Positions 39,309 through 52,245 of a stretch of DNA of 64,000 bases are shown here, one piece after another. How positions within the stretch are numbered: the stretch's first letter is position 1; each line of letters starts with the position of its first letter. The DNA comes from Chiridota heheva (Eukaryota; Echinodermata; Holothuroidea; Apodida; Chiridotidae): the NCBI GenBank assembly GCA_020152595.1, contig JAIGNY010000597.1, positions 718,501 through 782,500 on the forward strand, written 5' to 3'. The notes beneath the pieces are model-generated. The model saw nothing but the letters and a program-made list of their open reading frames with translations. It ran no database searches and was not told where the DNA came from. The translations under genes and the position numbers were made by a program.

Positions 39309-40431
39309 TTTGTTTTTATTGTCAACCAAAGTCCACGTTTAATTGAGTTTACCCAAATTGACGAGATGTTGTTCAAATCTCCTGTAATTATCTTGAAGTG
39401 TGTCATGTCTAAACCGATGAAAGATAGGCTAATTGCATAAGGTAAGAATCATAGTTTCCATTGTTGCAAGATCTATATATTCCATTGTTGAAGTCATGAA
39501 GCAGCCTATACGATGTATTTCTGAATATTAAGTGTGCCGACATCCACCAATAATTAGCAACAGATCAATGATCATGATGATGATAGCATATCATGTTTGC
39601 TGAACATACCACAACAAATTTACTAATCACTTTATTCATACTGTTATATGCGTTTCCTTTTTCATTTTTAACATACTTGATTCAGGCCTATAATACTGAT
39701 ATAGCAGTATAGGCATTATCTGCATTATAGTCAAAAAGTACAAAAAGAGGATACGAGTATAACTCACATAATAAGACTATGTAACTTTCGAAATTTGTTA
39801 TGACAGTATAAAGATCATTCCTTTTTGTGGACTGATGCTCCTATACGTTTCGTTTGTCAGTTTGTATGATGTCATTGGTTGCCATCCTCCACGATCAAGC
39901 TCAAACAAAAGTGTATACCTTTTTAAACAATTAGCACAGGCTTCTCTGTTATTGGTTATACTGTTTTATAAGTTTCCACCACAATCTCGTTTTTAATATA
40001 AGGTTTTCAAATTCCATTGTTGAAGGATGGGTGCACACTCTTCATGAGGTTAATAAGCATCGCTCTTTAAATTTATCAAATTGTTCTGACAGTAGACCTG
40101 TCGACTGATCGATCATTTATCTATTAAAAGATGCAAATCCACAAGCAAAACTCCTCAATGTGATAAAGTACTCCACACTCAGACTTTTCATCCGTCGTCT
40201 CCAGCAGTCAGTGACAATCACATTTACTTCGACCAGTCGTCAGTTCAAACAATTCTGAATTTCAGATGCTATAATGGGCTTGCAGGGTAACTGCGGTCTT
40301 TGTCAAAGCCCAAGTGAGGATCAATAAAAAGATTTTTTTTGTCTGTTTGTTGGGATATCATAAACTGATAAAGAAACCGTTTGATATCAGTACAAGGTGA
40401 TAAGAACTAATTCCCAAAATTATTCTTATAG
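39309..40431. other. Upstream of the acidic exon, no gene seen
   Basis: AT-rich, only short frames. Could hold a promoter for the 39308 start; no specific element identified. Confidence 0.5.
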
Positions 40432-40680
40432 AGACCTCCCTGGTCTAGTGGTTAAACCTTCGGTTTGACGAGCTAGCTTTCCGGCTTCGATTCCCGGTGG
40501 ATCTAAATGCAACAAGTGCACCACAACTGGTTATTAAAGGCCCTGGACATTGACTTGGTTGTGGTGTTATGTGTGTCCGTACATGTTCTTGTCCGTATTA
40601 AGCGTATTAAGTATTTCGTGGTGGCATTCGTTACTATCATAACCGATTACGCAAGTGACAATCCGTCATTGTAATTATGC
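40432..40680 (+). mobile_element. tRNA-derived SINE, tRNA-Glu-like head
   Basis: The head CCCTGGTCTAGTGGTTA (A box) and GGCTTCGATTCCCGGTGG (B box) resembles tRNA-Glu. The body (CACAACTGGTTATTAAAGGC, CTGGACATTGACTTGGTTGT, TTTCGTG, ATCATAACCGATTACGCA, CCGTCATTGTAATT) is the same as in the SINE at 59071-59344, which has a different head. Decayed; no target duplication assigned. Confidence 0.82.
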
Positions 40681-42390
40681 ATTCATTGTGGGATTCCCAA
40701 AATATCTTCGCGGTCACATACAGCTGTGGAAAAGTAAGATTGTTTTTTTTCTGTACAGCAAAATAAGCTGGACGATTGACAGACCTTTGTTTAATGATGT
40801 AACAAGCAGGTTTGTCTTTGTGTGGCCTTTGGCTCCCCTTGTCCGTGCTCGTTCCTCGTTCATTTTTGCGCTTGTATGATTATTGTTTTGACTTTGTAGC
40901 ACGGCCTGCAGCTGTGGAACCCAGTCGATAAACTATGACAGTTTCGTTCGTGTAACAAGCAAACAAAGAGGCAGGGCCCAGTGGAGTAAGTTTGGTGATG
41001 GGGCCCGGCGATGGAGCGGATTGGAGTTGTAGGGTCCTATAGCAATACGCAAATCGTAATTTTTACAATTATAGTCTATTGCTCTATATCCAATATGGGG
41101 CAAATTTCAGATTATCAGCTTCTTGTGGAAGAAAGCACTAACAAAGTACATTTTGCCCAAAATTTAATTATGATTAAAAATTGATCTTATATTAGGGGAA
41201 ATCAATTTATCAGTTATCTCGTAATGGAGATAACGCGCTAATAAAGTAAAAACGGATCTATGCTACTCACATGGCGCACATCCAGGGGATGGTGGATATA
41301 TCTCCTCCATACTCTTTGACAAGGGGAGTGGTCTATCATCCCCCAATGTACACAAACATTTTCCTGAAAATCTACGACACTTTTGGTTCAGAAATTCATA
41401 TTATATCTCATACATTCATCTGTTCATTATTGAAAAACCTCCATTATTAATTCAAGCAAGTAAATTTTTTTCATTCAACAAAACGTTTGGCATTGAAGTA
41501 TTTTTATTCGTGATTTTAAGATTTTCAATTTTGCACAAATAGCAATTATATTTTCATGACGTACTTTACATGCTTTTTGACTAGTATCATACCATTAGAG
41601 TACATATTCTTGTGGTGTTTTCAGGACCTATTTCGTGGCCCAAAATTTACAATATTGCAGCTCTTCTGTGGCTTCGCCCCTGGATTCCTACCACTGCTAC
41701 GCTCCTGGATCCCACCAGGGCCTTAAGTGGACCCCTGAACCCCATACCGCAAAACTTGCGCTCGAAGTGCCATCTAATATGGCGACACACATTTACTGCC
41801 TTAACCGCCCCCTCACATAAATTTGGGTTAGTTACGACCCTCAATTGGGGGCCCCTTATCATGTATTCACAAGGTCCCGGGACCTTGTACCTCATCGAAG
41901 CCGGCCCCCTTGAAAGCACATATAACTCACACCACTGGCAGGGCCAACGCGAAAATTGTGAGGTCCGCGGCAAAATTACAAAGCTGAAAGGCGGACTGTT
42001 GTCAGGTTGTGAAAAATTCATGTTGGGCTTAATACTTTAAAATAACTTGGAAACGAGAAACAAATTCATCTCAAATTGACGCTATTTCTTCATTTCACAG
42101 GAAGAAAACTATGCATTCAGATACTCAACGTTTCTGATTGGCAGATTATATTTACATGTGCACAAGTATTGACAATCTAATCAAATATACTGCAGTGGAA
42201 GTGACGTCGCTGGTATGTAAGTTTTAGTTTTATGTGAAGCACTTTTTTTGTGCCAAGATTCCCTCTTTAATCTATGAAATTATTACATGAAAGCGAATAG
42301 CGTGCCTAGCAATGCACACGCTATTCTGTTATTTATCTGACAAACCATACATATTGTTTAATTGCAGTACCTCGTAGGGTGCTTGCCAAC
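40681..42390. other. No supported gene
   Basis: A GC-richer block at 41620-42000 carries overlapping frames on both strands (142 and 124 residues) but reads like repeat-derived sequence with no domain. Confidence 0.5.
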
Positions 42391-42546
42391 ATGCCAAAAA
42401 GAATCATTCGTGCAGAACCCTGGCTCTACGAGGATATTCAGGGTTTAAAGATGAGCCGAAGCACCGACAGTAGAGATTTATCGATTCATTTAGACACTAA
42501 AAGGAACAAAACATACTTCATTGAGAGGCCTTTTATATCTTGTTGA
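42391..42546 (+). CDS. Unidentified short frame, possible exon
   Basis: 51 codons starting MPKRIIRAEPWLYEDIQGLK and ending FIERPFISC before TGA. The frame stays open upstream to an acceptor-like TTTAATTGCAG at 42367, and the composition looks coding. I recognise no family. No obvious donor or partner exon nearby, so it could be a terminal exon, a pseudogene piece or chance. Confidence 0.25.
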   Translation: MPKRIIRAEPWLYEDIQGLKMSRSTDSRDLSIHLDTKRNKTYFIERPFISC

Positions 42547-44743
42547 AAGAGACTTTTCAACTGCACATATGAACGGTACTTAAAACATTACGTCCAGCAG
42601 TCCAGGACCATAGGAATCAGACTTGTCCAGAAATTGTCCGGACCTCAGGGCAAACACAGATATGGGGATATGACAGCCATAACATAGCATTTTAAAACAC
42701 TTGCACGAAATTTCATTTAATTAATTTTCTCATTTTATAGACTTTTCTCATTTTATATACTTTTTTTTTTTTTGGGGGGGGGGAGCAGGGTGGGATGGTA
42801 GTTGAAGGATTCGCCTATATGCAGTCCCCTACCCCCTCTTTCAGAGAGACTTGCTATAGGATGTGGCTTGAGACGTGTAAATTATGATGAACGCATTAAA
42901 CTGCTAAATATCAGTTTTAGCAAAACATATAGAGGAACAAATTGAAATACAAAACATGCATATATATGATCATAGTTGAAAATGAGTTTTAAAAAGAGAT
43001 TATATAACATCAATAACGAAAAATATAGACGTGCAAGGCCGTCATTATCTTCACCAAATCAGGATGGCCAAACAACGGGGCAACAGCCCGGACACTTCCC
43101 GGTTCATCCTTGCCATAGAGTAAGGGTGGATGTGGCAGAAGGTTTCCTAAGAACACCATTCTTAAAAAACAAATTGCTCATAATTTAGAAATATGGACCT
43201 ACTGCAGGCATTTAGCACCTTACTGGAACTTAATACCATTTTCCAGTTTCAAATTCTCATCAGTTCAATAGACAATAGATGTGTTAAATGAAAGAAAGTG
43301 CCCTGACTAGACTTTCTGCCCCTTGTGCTGAATTCCTTCCACCACCTCTGTGGACGGACGGAGGGGGCAATTTGGAGCTGGTGGAGCACGGGTGTCGGGC
43401 GCACTGCCGAAAATAAATTAACTTTCTTCTTGTTTTTCAAATTTCAAGAATTATATTACATGCTGAAAATTGAAAAAGCGAGAGGTTATGTTGTAACATT
43501 CTTTTCCGGAATATAAGACTGAACTTTGTTTTTTTTAAATCTTGCCAAGATTTGGAATCATATCTTGGGACGCTTGCCCGACGAAACTATTTTAATTCTA
43601 CAGTTTTAGAAAGCGGGTGTACGCTTTATGGGCGCAGATATGCGTCTGAGTTTTGGGCAAAAGATTGTGTACGCAAACGACTTAATTTTTTACTGTATAA
43701 ATTTAAAAAATACGATAGAAATGATAACTAAACATGATCAATATTTCAAGCATTTGAGATCCATGGGGCAAAGCAGGGCGTCGCCTTTTGCAGGCTTGCA
43801 GGCTTTGCGCAGGCTTGATTACCAAATGCACGATAAGTGGACAAAGCAAAAATTACAAGTAAATCAATCAAAACAATTTGTTGATTGAAATAGTTCCGTG
43901 GTGAGTGCTGCAGCCTTTTCTTTGAAAACTATCAGACGATTGTTTTCATAGTTGGGGCTGTGGTGAGAGATTTTTGTTATTTGAAACCTAGACCCCGAAA
44001 ATGGCACTTTCAGGCATTTCTGGCTGAGAATGGATATAAGCTTAGATTCCTATTTTGGTGGGTATCGGGAGGGAACTCTTACAGTTTTTAGTGAGCCCAA
44101 CTTATGATTGAAGGACCCATCATCATAGCAAGATACATAAAGGAAGGCCCAATATAATTGTGGTGAGCAATTTTTGATATTTAAAACTCTTAGACGCCCG
44201 GAAATGGCACTTTCATGCTTCCCTGGCCGAGAATGGAAATTAGATTTGTATTTTGGTGGGTATTGGGATGGAACTCTTATAGTTGTTAGTGGGCCCCACA
44301 TACACTGAAGGTGTCCCATCATTATAGCAATTGGGACATAAAGGAAGGGCCTATCCTGGATATGAAAATGGGCCCTAAAGAGTACACGGAGTTTAACGGA
44401 TAGGGTTTTATATATATTTTTTGTATGCCACTTGTCATCTAGTCAGATAACATCTGACCGTATGCTATAGTTATTGACTACGATACTCTGTATTGCATGT
44501 AGTGCGTAGCATGTAGGGCATACAGAGGGAGATGTTATCTCGCTAATTGTCACTGGGCCCCTGGCATAGTTACGCCCCCTGGCCTAGTTGACTCCCAGGC
44601 TTTTGGTAGGAAAATCCCGCTGATTGTGTGGATCTAATGTGGTATGATAACTGTAAGTATGTTTCTCCCGGTACGTAGATGCACGGAAGTAGAAGCATGG
44701 TAGATGTATCCCGCAGTATAATCTGCAATGTCTCACGACATAC
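42547..44743. other. No supported gene; local tandem duplication
   Basis: About 43945-44340 is a tandem pair of roughly 200-bp units (TGGTGAGAGATTTTTGTTAT versus TGGTGAGCAATTTTTGATAT; AATGGCACTTTCA in both; TTTTGGTGGGTATYGGGA in both). A G-rich tract lies at 42770-42785. GAGGGAGATGTTATCTC near 44525 recurs near 47470. Confidence 0.65.
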
Positions 44744-44908
44744 CTTAAACAATACTTTCTGATGTCTCCTACACGTTCTGATTCGTTTCCCCCAGTTGTT
44801 CCACACCTTAGAGGCTAATCGTCTTAGATCCTCTACAGGCACTGTTACTGACCTTGAACTTTTGGCAGAACTGTACCGGGAAGTTCTGGCAGAGGAATCC
44901 GAGGGCAT
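44744..44908 (-). CDS. Candidate alternative first coding exon of the CNBD2-like gene
   Basis: Acceptor TTTTTTCTCTTATAG directly followed by ATG, 55 codons, donor TTTAAG|GTATGT, phase 0. Encodes MPSDSSARTSRYSSAKSSRS, VTVPVEDLRRLASKVWNNWG and KRIRTCRRHQKVLFK. The basic helical end would run into exon A (PLARFRRAASRVRFMCR) in frame. Because the ATG sits at the acceptor, a non-coding exon must lie upstream. Assignment to this gene rests on strand, order and phase only. Confidence 0.5.
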
Positions 44909-45907
44909 CTATAAGAGAAAAAATAGTATATGTGGAGATGGCTTAAAGTGGAGGGGGAGGGGCTAATGAAGTGGGGGAACCGAAGAACATCACTTAAACC
45001 CAGATGTATAACCTACATAGAAACATTTCAACGTACATTATATTCATAATAAATCATCCCTTCTTGGGGTGGTGACAAATAAACGTTGGCGAAAACATAT
45101 TCTTCGTCCAACCAACTTCGTTGGTCAGTTGGTGGAGATAAGAACCAATGTTTACTCCCTTGACTGCACAATAATTGCGCAAGGTTTTGTTTCAGATTGC
45201 GGTTTCAAATGCCACAGAGCCGTAGGACAGTAGGAAGCGGGGACATGAGGGAATATTGCCCATGAGAGGATTAAAATTAACGATTTTATAGTACGTTCTC
45301 TTCACCGGTTGGGCCTAGGCAGTGAATTTTTAAAGAAAATTTCACTGGGCGACCACCATCACCCCTAGGCAACTAATGTGACGCGCGAAGGAACGTGTTA
45401 ATTTGGGCACCTTGAAAATTAAAGGAGATATTAAAGACCATATATCGTGCTTAAAATGCGGCGGCGTACATTTTATTCCAAAACGTTTCTGATCTGCTGA
45501 TTAGCCTTTTAACTAAGTGCTTACTGTACCATTGTGTTTTGATCAATCAAAACACACGAATTTAAATCTATTTAGCTCTACGTTACAAATGATAACTGGC
45601 CTTCAAGTTAAGTCTGACATAGGCCTAACATGCATACACTTTATTCTATATGATATTGTATGTTTAAAAAACTGTTATTCTATGACTGTATGGGAGCTGT
45701 CATTTTGCTAAACCAATGCGAAAACCCTTGTCGCCCGGTGCATCAGAATTTTATTCACTGGGCAACCAAAATTTTTCACTGGGCGACAGTTAGTAGGCCC
45801 TATATTAAAAAATTCACTGAGCCTATAGGTAGTGTTGAAATAGAGGAAGCAGTATATAACTAAAAAATATTCCGCAAACGGCAAGTTTCAGAAAGTTATA
45901 CTCTGAT

Positions 45908-46041
45908 CAGGGCCGTAATTCTCATCTGGAAAATGGTGAAGTGGGAGGGAGGGGGAGGGGGGACAATGAGGTGAACAAGAGGAAAAGTTTCGCAAAAATA
46001 TACTGAATTTTAAAATTTGATCCTCGGGAATTACAACCCTG
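45908..46041. mobile_element. 134-bp hAT-type MITE with perfect 8-bp duplication
   Basis: Flanked by ACTCTGAT on both sides (45900-45907 and 46042-46049). The ends CAGGGCCGTAATTCTCATC and GGGAATTACAACCCTG are inverted with few mismatches. The end type matches the element at 19123-19292. Non-coding. Confidence 0.85.
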
Positions 46042-46784
46042 ACTCTGATAACCAGGAAGTTTTAAACATTGTCCCCAAAAATGACCCTCGAGGCTACGCC
46101 CTGTGCTTCAACTTCAAGTTCCATATGATTGTAGGCCTACTGCTAGTACGAATTTTCATACTCTAACTCATTCGCTCTAATCTTAATTAGCCTAGGCCTA
46201 CTGCATGATATTGCGAATCTTATAGACGCGTTAATCTTTTTCATATGTTCTAAAGAATTCAGTTGAAACTTACTAATTGTCAGCTGGTCATAATTAACTT
46301 ACTCCTGCCGTCATTGATTTTCGGTTTTTCCATTTTATATTATTTTGAAAATGGTACAGTGATGGTAGGCCTACAGCTTGGTCTTGGCCATATACTCTTT
46401 CTCGTTTCCATACATGCATATCCTGCATGTAGGGATACCACGTTGCACGCGCATGTGTATACGTACGTAACGGTACGTTTGTGGATATACTGATATATGT
46501 TACTTATTTTTCTAAAGATACACAAATCAAACAGCCATTTATCACTTACGCGCGCTCAAAATAATGACGGGCGCAAAGCGAAATGCGCACTTTTTTCATA
46601 CACAGGGAAATCATGCATAAACCCATCTGCCGATACACATTAAGCGCGTTTTGCGCCTTCCAAAGTGAAGATAATCCTGCCATATTCAGGCAAGCATACA
46701 GACTGCAGACTGTCGATCTGGGGGCACATTTGGACGACAGCTCAGATGAAATGTCTGGAGGTGATCAATAGAAGGGAGCTATAG

Positions 46785-46925
46785 GTTCGAATCTTACCAA
46801 ACACTTCTTCTCAGTGGAAATTGTTAAGGAATAGAATGTTCTACCTAAGGAGGTGGTTACAGCTACTACCATCTCCTGTATTGAAACGCCAAGTATACCA
46901 AGTATAAGTATTGACAGGGACATAG
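46785..46925 (+). mobile_element. Decayed LINE tail
   Basis: The + strand gives FSVEIVKE, a stop where Trp is expected, then NVLPKEVVTATTISCIETPS: the FSVRVVxxWNxLPxEVVxA tail of CR1/L2-like polymerases. Very short remnant. Confidence 0.65.
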
Positions 46926-47825
46926 GAAGGGTCACAGTCCACTAAATGTTGCTGCTAATCGGGAAATATCCTTTAATTTTTGGAAAATATCGTTAATGAA
47001 TTTGACCACATTTTCTTTCAATTTTTTCAATCTTATGTTAATAATTAGGCAAATTTCCTTCCCAACCGGGAAGAAAGCATCCAACCAGGAAGGTGAGGGC
47101 AGTTTGCTTCCTGTGTTTCTGCGTTTTAAACGTTACCGATACAACGCGATTTTTTTTGGACAAATGATTTTGCGGGGGCACGCGGTGGCGGGGAAGGGCA
47201 GAGTGCAGAAAGGCCTATCACACATAGGGAAAGAACCCTTAAACTTTTCCATTACAAGTGAAACAACTACACTGCTCAAATTGTTTCCATCAAACAGTGC
47301 TGCCAATCAGGAAATCCTCTGTCTGTCTGTTAACAGTAGCCATCTGAGATGTACTATTTGCAAGCTAGATACCACTGTACAGATACACAACTGACCGCAG
47401 TATACGCTACAGCCTTTACATGACTGCTATACTTGTATTGCATGTAGGCGATGATGTACTGCATACAGAGGGAGATGTTATCTCACTACCACTGTACTAG
47501 AAAATACGGTTCTATAGTTTGTCCTGTATTTAGAACCTTCTAGGATTCTTTTTTCTAAGCAGGAGCGTCAGCCGCGTCACCATGGGGTATAGGGGTGCAT
47601 CATCACCTTCCCCACTCTCCATACAGTTTGGCGGTTTGTGGGGGAAATCATGACGTTTGTCGAAAAATTTATCCTAGTTTCAGGAAGTTCAACGTATAAA
47701 GTCTCGTCAGGAGAGCATAGATTCTTGTTCGCCCGGTTTGTTGGGAAGGAATTAGCAGTATAATTGTACAGTAAAGCTCTAGAACTGGTCGGGACCGATA
47801 GTTGGGATGTACGACATCACGAGCA
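46926..47825. other. No gene seen
   Basis: Includes a 132-residue + strand frame (46996-47394) with no recognised domain, and a second copy of the GAGGGAGATGTTATCTC repeat. Nothing else supported. Confidence 0.45.
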
Positions 47826-48151
47826 AGACAGGAAACCTGTGCCAGCTGCTGGCAAGATCTGGTGGAGCCAGGCGCTGACCAGATGCTGGCACAGCGTATG
47901 GTCCAGAGCTGCAATGTCAAATTGTACCATATATGATTTGCCAGTTATGGGCCAGTGTTGGCGAAAACAGTTGCTACCCAAGTCTGGCAAAGATATTATT
48001 TCTATTACAAATTATGTTAATGTATATTGTTTTGGGGTCTGTAAAACATATATAGGCTTCAAGTTGCAATTGTGTATCTCCTAAAACCCTTGCCAGCCTG
48101 GTCCAGCGCTGGCAAGAAAGATTGCACCAGCATTGGAGCGGTCAACATGGC
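47826..48151 (+). repeat. CTGGCA-rich dispersed repeat, uninterrupted copy
   Basis: Matches the reverse complement of 58945-59600 outside the SINE: CCTGTGCCAGC, GCTGGCAAGATCTGG, AATGTCAAATTGTACCA, TATGATTTGCCAGTTATGGG, TGTTTTGGGGTCTGTAAAAC, AGCCTGGTCCAGCGCTGGCA and GCGGTCAACAT. At the SINE position it reads ATGTTAATGTATATTG, the empty form. Type of element unknown. Confidence 0.88.
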
Positions 48152-50880
48152 CAAATGAATGCATACACATGGTACAGTAACTGGTACAGCAAATTGAACC
48201 AACAGATTAAACATGTTTTTTGTAGATACTGTTTACTAATTTAGGGGACGATATAATATCTGAATAACATTAAGGTATGTTTGACTCGATCTGAATATAA
48301 TGTACATGTTTTGACAAGATACAAAATAAAAGAAAATGACCGTCATATTGAACTGTTAAAACAAACTGACAAATGACGGGAGGTCTACAGGAGAGATCAA
48401 TAATGCCAGGAGCCAAGTATCATACTGTATATACAGTACAATAGACATACGATTAGGACCTACGATTAGGACGTTGAACTTGAGTAAGCCTATGAACTAA
48501 GATTGTACAGTATCACTAAGCTGGAGTGATGTTAGCATTATACAATGTCAACAAAAAGCTTCCTGTAAAATGAAATAAATTCTTAAGATTTGTAAACTGC
48601 AAAATGACGGATCGGGGAGTACAAATTATAATTCATTTTGATCTTAACCCTCATCCTAATGTGTTTACCTAGGTACATCTCATCCTAATATGCTTACTTA
48701 GGTACATTACTTGCATGATACATGATAAAAGTTGCCACATGTCAGCATGTGATAAAGAAAAAAATGCAAACAAAGCAATTCCATTTTGATATTTTCTTAA
48801 ATCTTTTCTCTATCATGTAGTGTGAACTTACATTACATACAAGTGCAATCGTTCTCTTGACTTATCATGAGTTACATGTTTAGTGGCCTGACTTCAACGT
48901 TCAAAAAGTGGCATTGCCAGCTTAGCGTTGTTGACCTAATGTGAGATGGGTTGTTTCTGGATTCCCAATCGCTGGAGGATCCTTACAAACAAACAAAATG
49001 ACAAAATTGAAGCAAGTGTGAAATAGTTAATCTTATTTCTAGTAACAACTCACAGATAGATCTCCAAGTAATCAATGACTTCTTAAATATGAATATGAGT
49101 AACCCATGTCAATTTTAATTGCCTATTATTTCTCTTACTTACCTGTAAGAACTTTTGATTAATGCCTGGCTTACCAACTGAGACTGGGGTTGTATTGTAA
49201 ACAAATGTTGCAGAATACTGGATCAGATGTTGCAAAAGTTGCTTTTCTTGACCACATTTTTGTTGTTTTTACTTTATTTGACAGATATGTGCTACCAAAT
49301 TGAAAGTCCTGGCAAAAACATAAACTGAAGGCATTTGCTTCATCACGCCCATTTGATTGCTGCAACATAACACCCTTGAATTCAGACTGGGGATATTCTT
49401 GTATAGCACTACATTCTGTAGGTAACAAAATCTGCAGTATTTTATGTGTTGTATTTTTATTAAATTTAGGCTGCCGACCAACTTTTCAGATGAAATTGTC
49501 AACCGTTAAAATTATATCGAGATTGAAAAAACCGTAATAATAATAATCATTGAATTAACAATTAAATCTATAAACAGGCATGCAGGTAAGTTTTCAAGTA
49601 GCAAAGCGGAATAAAAGTGTTTATCAGTATAATATTTTTTTCATCTATAGGCCCCAACTTTCAATTTCAGGATAATAAAATGGGAAACTAGCAAATATTC
49701 CATTTTTTCCTATTAAATTAAGAGCCAAATATCTTTGATTTTGATGCTTTGTAATTACCATTGATCAATTATCTATAAAGTCTTGTAGTGCACTGCATTC
49801 AATATCTAAATCAATGTTTGTGATGAAAAAATAGCTCAAGTATCTTTCATCATACTTTTAAGAATGTGTATCTATTTTATTTGGAAATTGGTTGTAAGAC
49901 TTGATGTTGTCACAAATGTTGTCCATTCCCATTTAAGTTGACTTGAATTTAGTGTTGAGCTTTAGGCTTTTGTGAAATTAGTAATACCTACTATAGTCTT
50001 ATATAGTACTTGACAATGCCTGACCAATCCATTCCAAAGTCTGTATCAACAATAAGCATGCATAGTGTGGTAGTCTCTCTAAAATTCTGTTGGAAAATGA
50101 AATTCAATAAGTTATTACATAATTTAATATAGCCATGTCCACCTGTTGTGATAGAAGGCATGTACAGATCAACTCTGTGGCAAGAAAAGTTGCATAAGTT
50201 AAAAAGGTATGCACAATTCTTATTTCATTAAGAAGATAATAATGTTAACAATATCTCAAAAAATTACACATAATATATTTTTACTATAAATGTCACTGTG
50301 CAAAATCCTTTATTCATGGCAAAAAATATGAAAGAAAGGGAGGGATGATTCAATGTGAGGGATGCAAAATACCTCTCCATTGACTCATTTTGGAATTGTC
50401 AGCAATTTTGGTATTTCCGAGATTATTTTCAGAGTATCATAATTCTTTCTGATAATGAATACAGACTGACAGATGTGAAATGTATTACTAGCTCAGATCG
50501 TTTCTGTTCATTTTTGGATTTGTTAAATATATTCTCTGACAGATATTGCAATATTCTTTGACCCTGAATCTCATAACTATTGTGCACCATTACCCATGAG
50601 GACAGGGTGCTGGATGAATTGGAAAAATTCATTAGAGGCTTAAAATGAATAGTAATTTGAAAGTTGTTCACAAACGCATACATATTTCTAATGCTAGTTG
50701 CAGGCATAAGGTGTTCCTGACTGCCTGATGGGAGGAGCTGTATATTGTATCTTAAACAATCATGGGCTGCGGAGCAGTAGTACAAGTGGGAGGGGGCACG
50801 CACGTTTTAAACGACTGCTCTGAAAGACGGAAATGCAGTCTGGGAAGTTTAAATAACTAATCTCTTCGGTTCCGGTTACT
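48152..50880. other. No gene seen
   Basis: AT-rich stretch with short frames only; no repeat array or RNA gene recognised. Confidence 0.55.
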
Positions 50881-51735
50881 TAACCTAGGTACGTAGCCAG
50901 GGGAAGCGATGGGAGCGAAGGAAAGGCGGCGAAAGAGACGTTTAAACAAGCAGTGAAAGTAAAAAGAAATTTTTGAAAAAATTCACGAAAATTGTTCAAA
51001 AAAGAAGGGAATTTCCCGAAAATGAAAGGAATTTCCCAAAAATGAAGGAAATTTCTTAAAAATGAAGAAAATTTCACAAAAATTAAAGAAGATTGTCCGG
51101 AAATGAAGGGAATTTTTCAAAAACTAAAGAAAATTTTCCGAAAATAAATGAAATTTCCAGCAACTTACTGTTTTAGTGCAAATTTGTGCACGGATGTAAG
51201 ACAAATTTGCCCGAGGAAAATGTTCATTTGCACCATTTATGCAGTTATCTATAAACGACAGGGACGTAGCCAGGGAAAGCAATGAGGTAACATTTTAATT
51301 ATGTCAAGCATTGATGTATTGGCTTCTGAGCTTATTTTATTGCCAATTATATGAAAAATTTGATTAATGTTCCGAAAAATTCAGCCAATTTACCAAAATA
51401 ATTAATTAACTTTCCGAAAACATTCATTCAAATTTTAGAGGAACAAATTTCCCTTATTTCAAACCCATTTAGAAAATTGATGAAAGAAAGTCAGAACCAA
51501 CAATTTGGGTGAAAAGTTTCGATTTTTTTTTGTTGAGCAAAGCGAGTTCAGATCGTCCATCCCGCTCGCCCAGTAGAGATTAGAAATGAGCGTATAATTA
51601 GATAATCTCATTGGGTCCGGGTGCAAAATATTTTTTCATAGGGGTCGCTCCTTCTTTCAAATTTCTAGCTACGTCCTTGACTTAGCCCCCCCTCCAATAA
51701 CCCCTTCTATCAAAATAATGAGAAGATAGTTTTGG
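50881..51735. repeat. CGTAGC-ended repeats with degenerate GAAATTTCC arrays
   Basis: ACGTAGCCAGGGGAAGCGATG (50892) recurs as ACGTAGCCAGGGAAAGCAATG (51264). An inverted partner CTAGCTACGTCCTTG ends at 51679, giving a possible 421-bp element from 51259; no target duplication. 50960-51160 is a run of decayed units such as AAAATGAAGGAAATTTCC. Confidence 0.6.
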
Positions 51736-51779
51736 ATGCGATATTACTATAAATTCTTTTGTTTTGAAACATGGAAAAA

Positions 51780-52245
51780 TAATACATGTTTTCTGACAGG
51801 CTTTCAGTTCTCGGGGCCTTCTCTTTTAGAAATAATCAGTGCATACGCTCAAGGTCACACAGGCGATGCAGATACGCATTCAAATTATGTCAATCATTTC
51901 CTTACGCAAGCGTCCTCATCTTTTATCAGTTGGAAAAAATGCTTACGTGCGTATCACATTTTATCAAGACGCCCAAAGAAAATCTGTCGAAACTTTATTT
52001 TTGAACAAAAAATGTGTAGCCCATCCTTCTCGGAGATCAGTTGAGTTAATACGAAGGTGTAAAACCGATTCAAGTTTCCGTGTGCTGCTTTTCATGTTAA
52101 AATATGGAAGTCTTTATACCAAAAATCAAGTTTTCCAAAAAGGGCAACTTTTTTTGAAAACACATGTTGAAGCCCATTGACTTTGCTTTAAGCGTGTAAA
52201 ATTTGTATGTATGTAATCGTTCATACTCTAAACCAAAGATTCAGA
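51780..52245. repeat. Dispersed repeat R1, inverted copy
   Basis: Reverse-orientation match to about 4880-5290: CAGGCGATGCAGATACGCAT, TCAAATTATGTCAATCATTT, CCTTACGCAAGC, GTGTAAAACC, and CATTGACTTTGCTTTAAG to the right edge. Open frames on the + strand here come from the repeat and show no domain. Confidence 0.75.

Noticed and set aside
41612-42040. 142-residue + strand frame and its 124-residue antisense partner
   Set aside because: GC-richer repeat-like sequence, both strands open, no motif or splice support.
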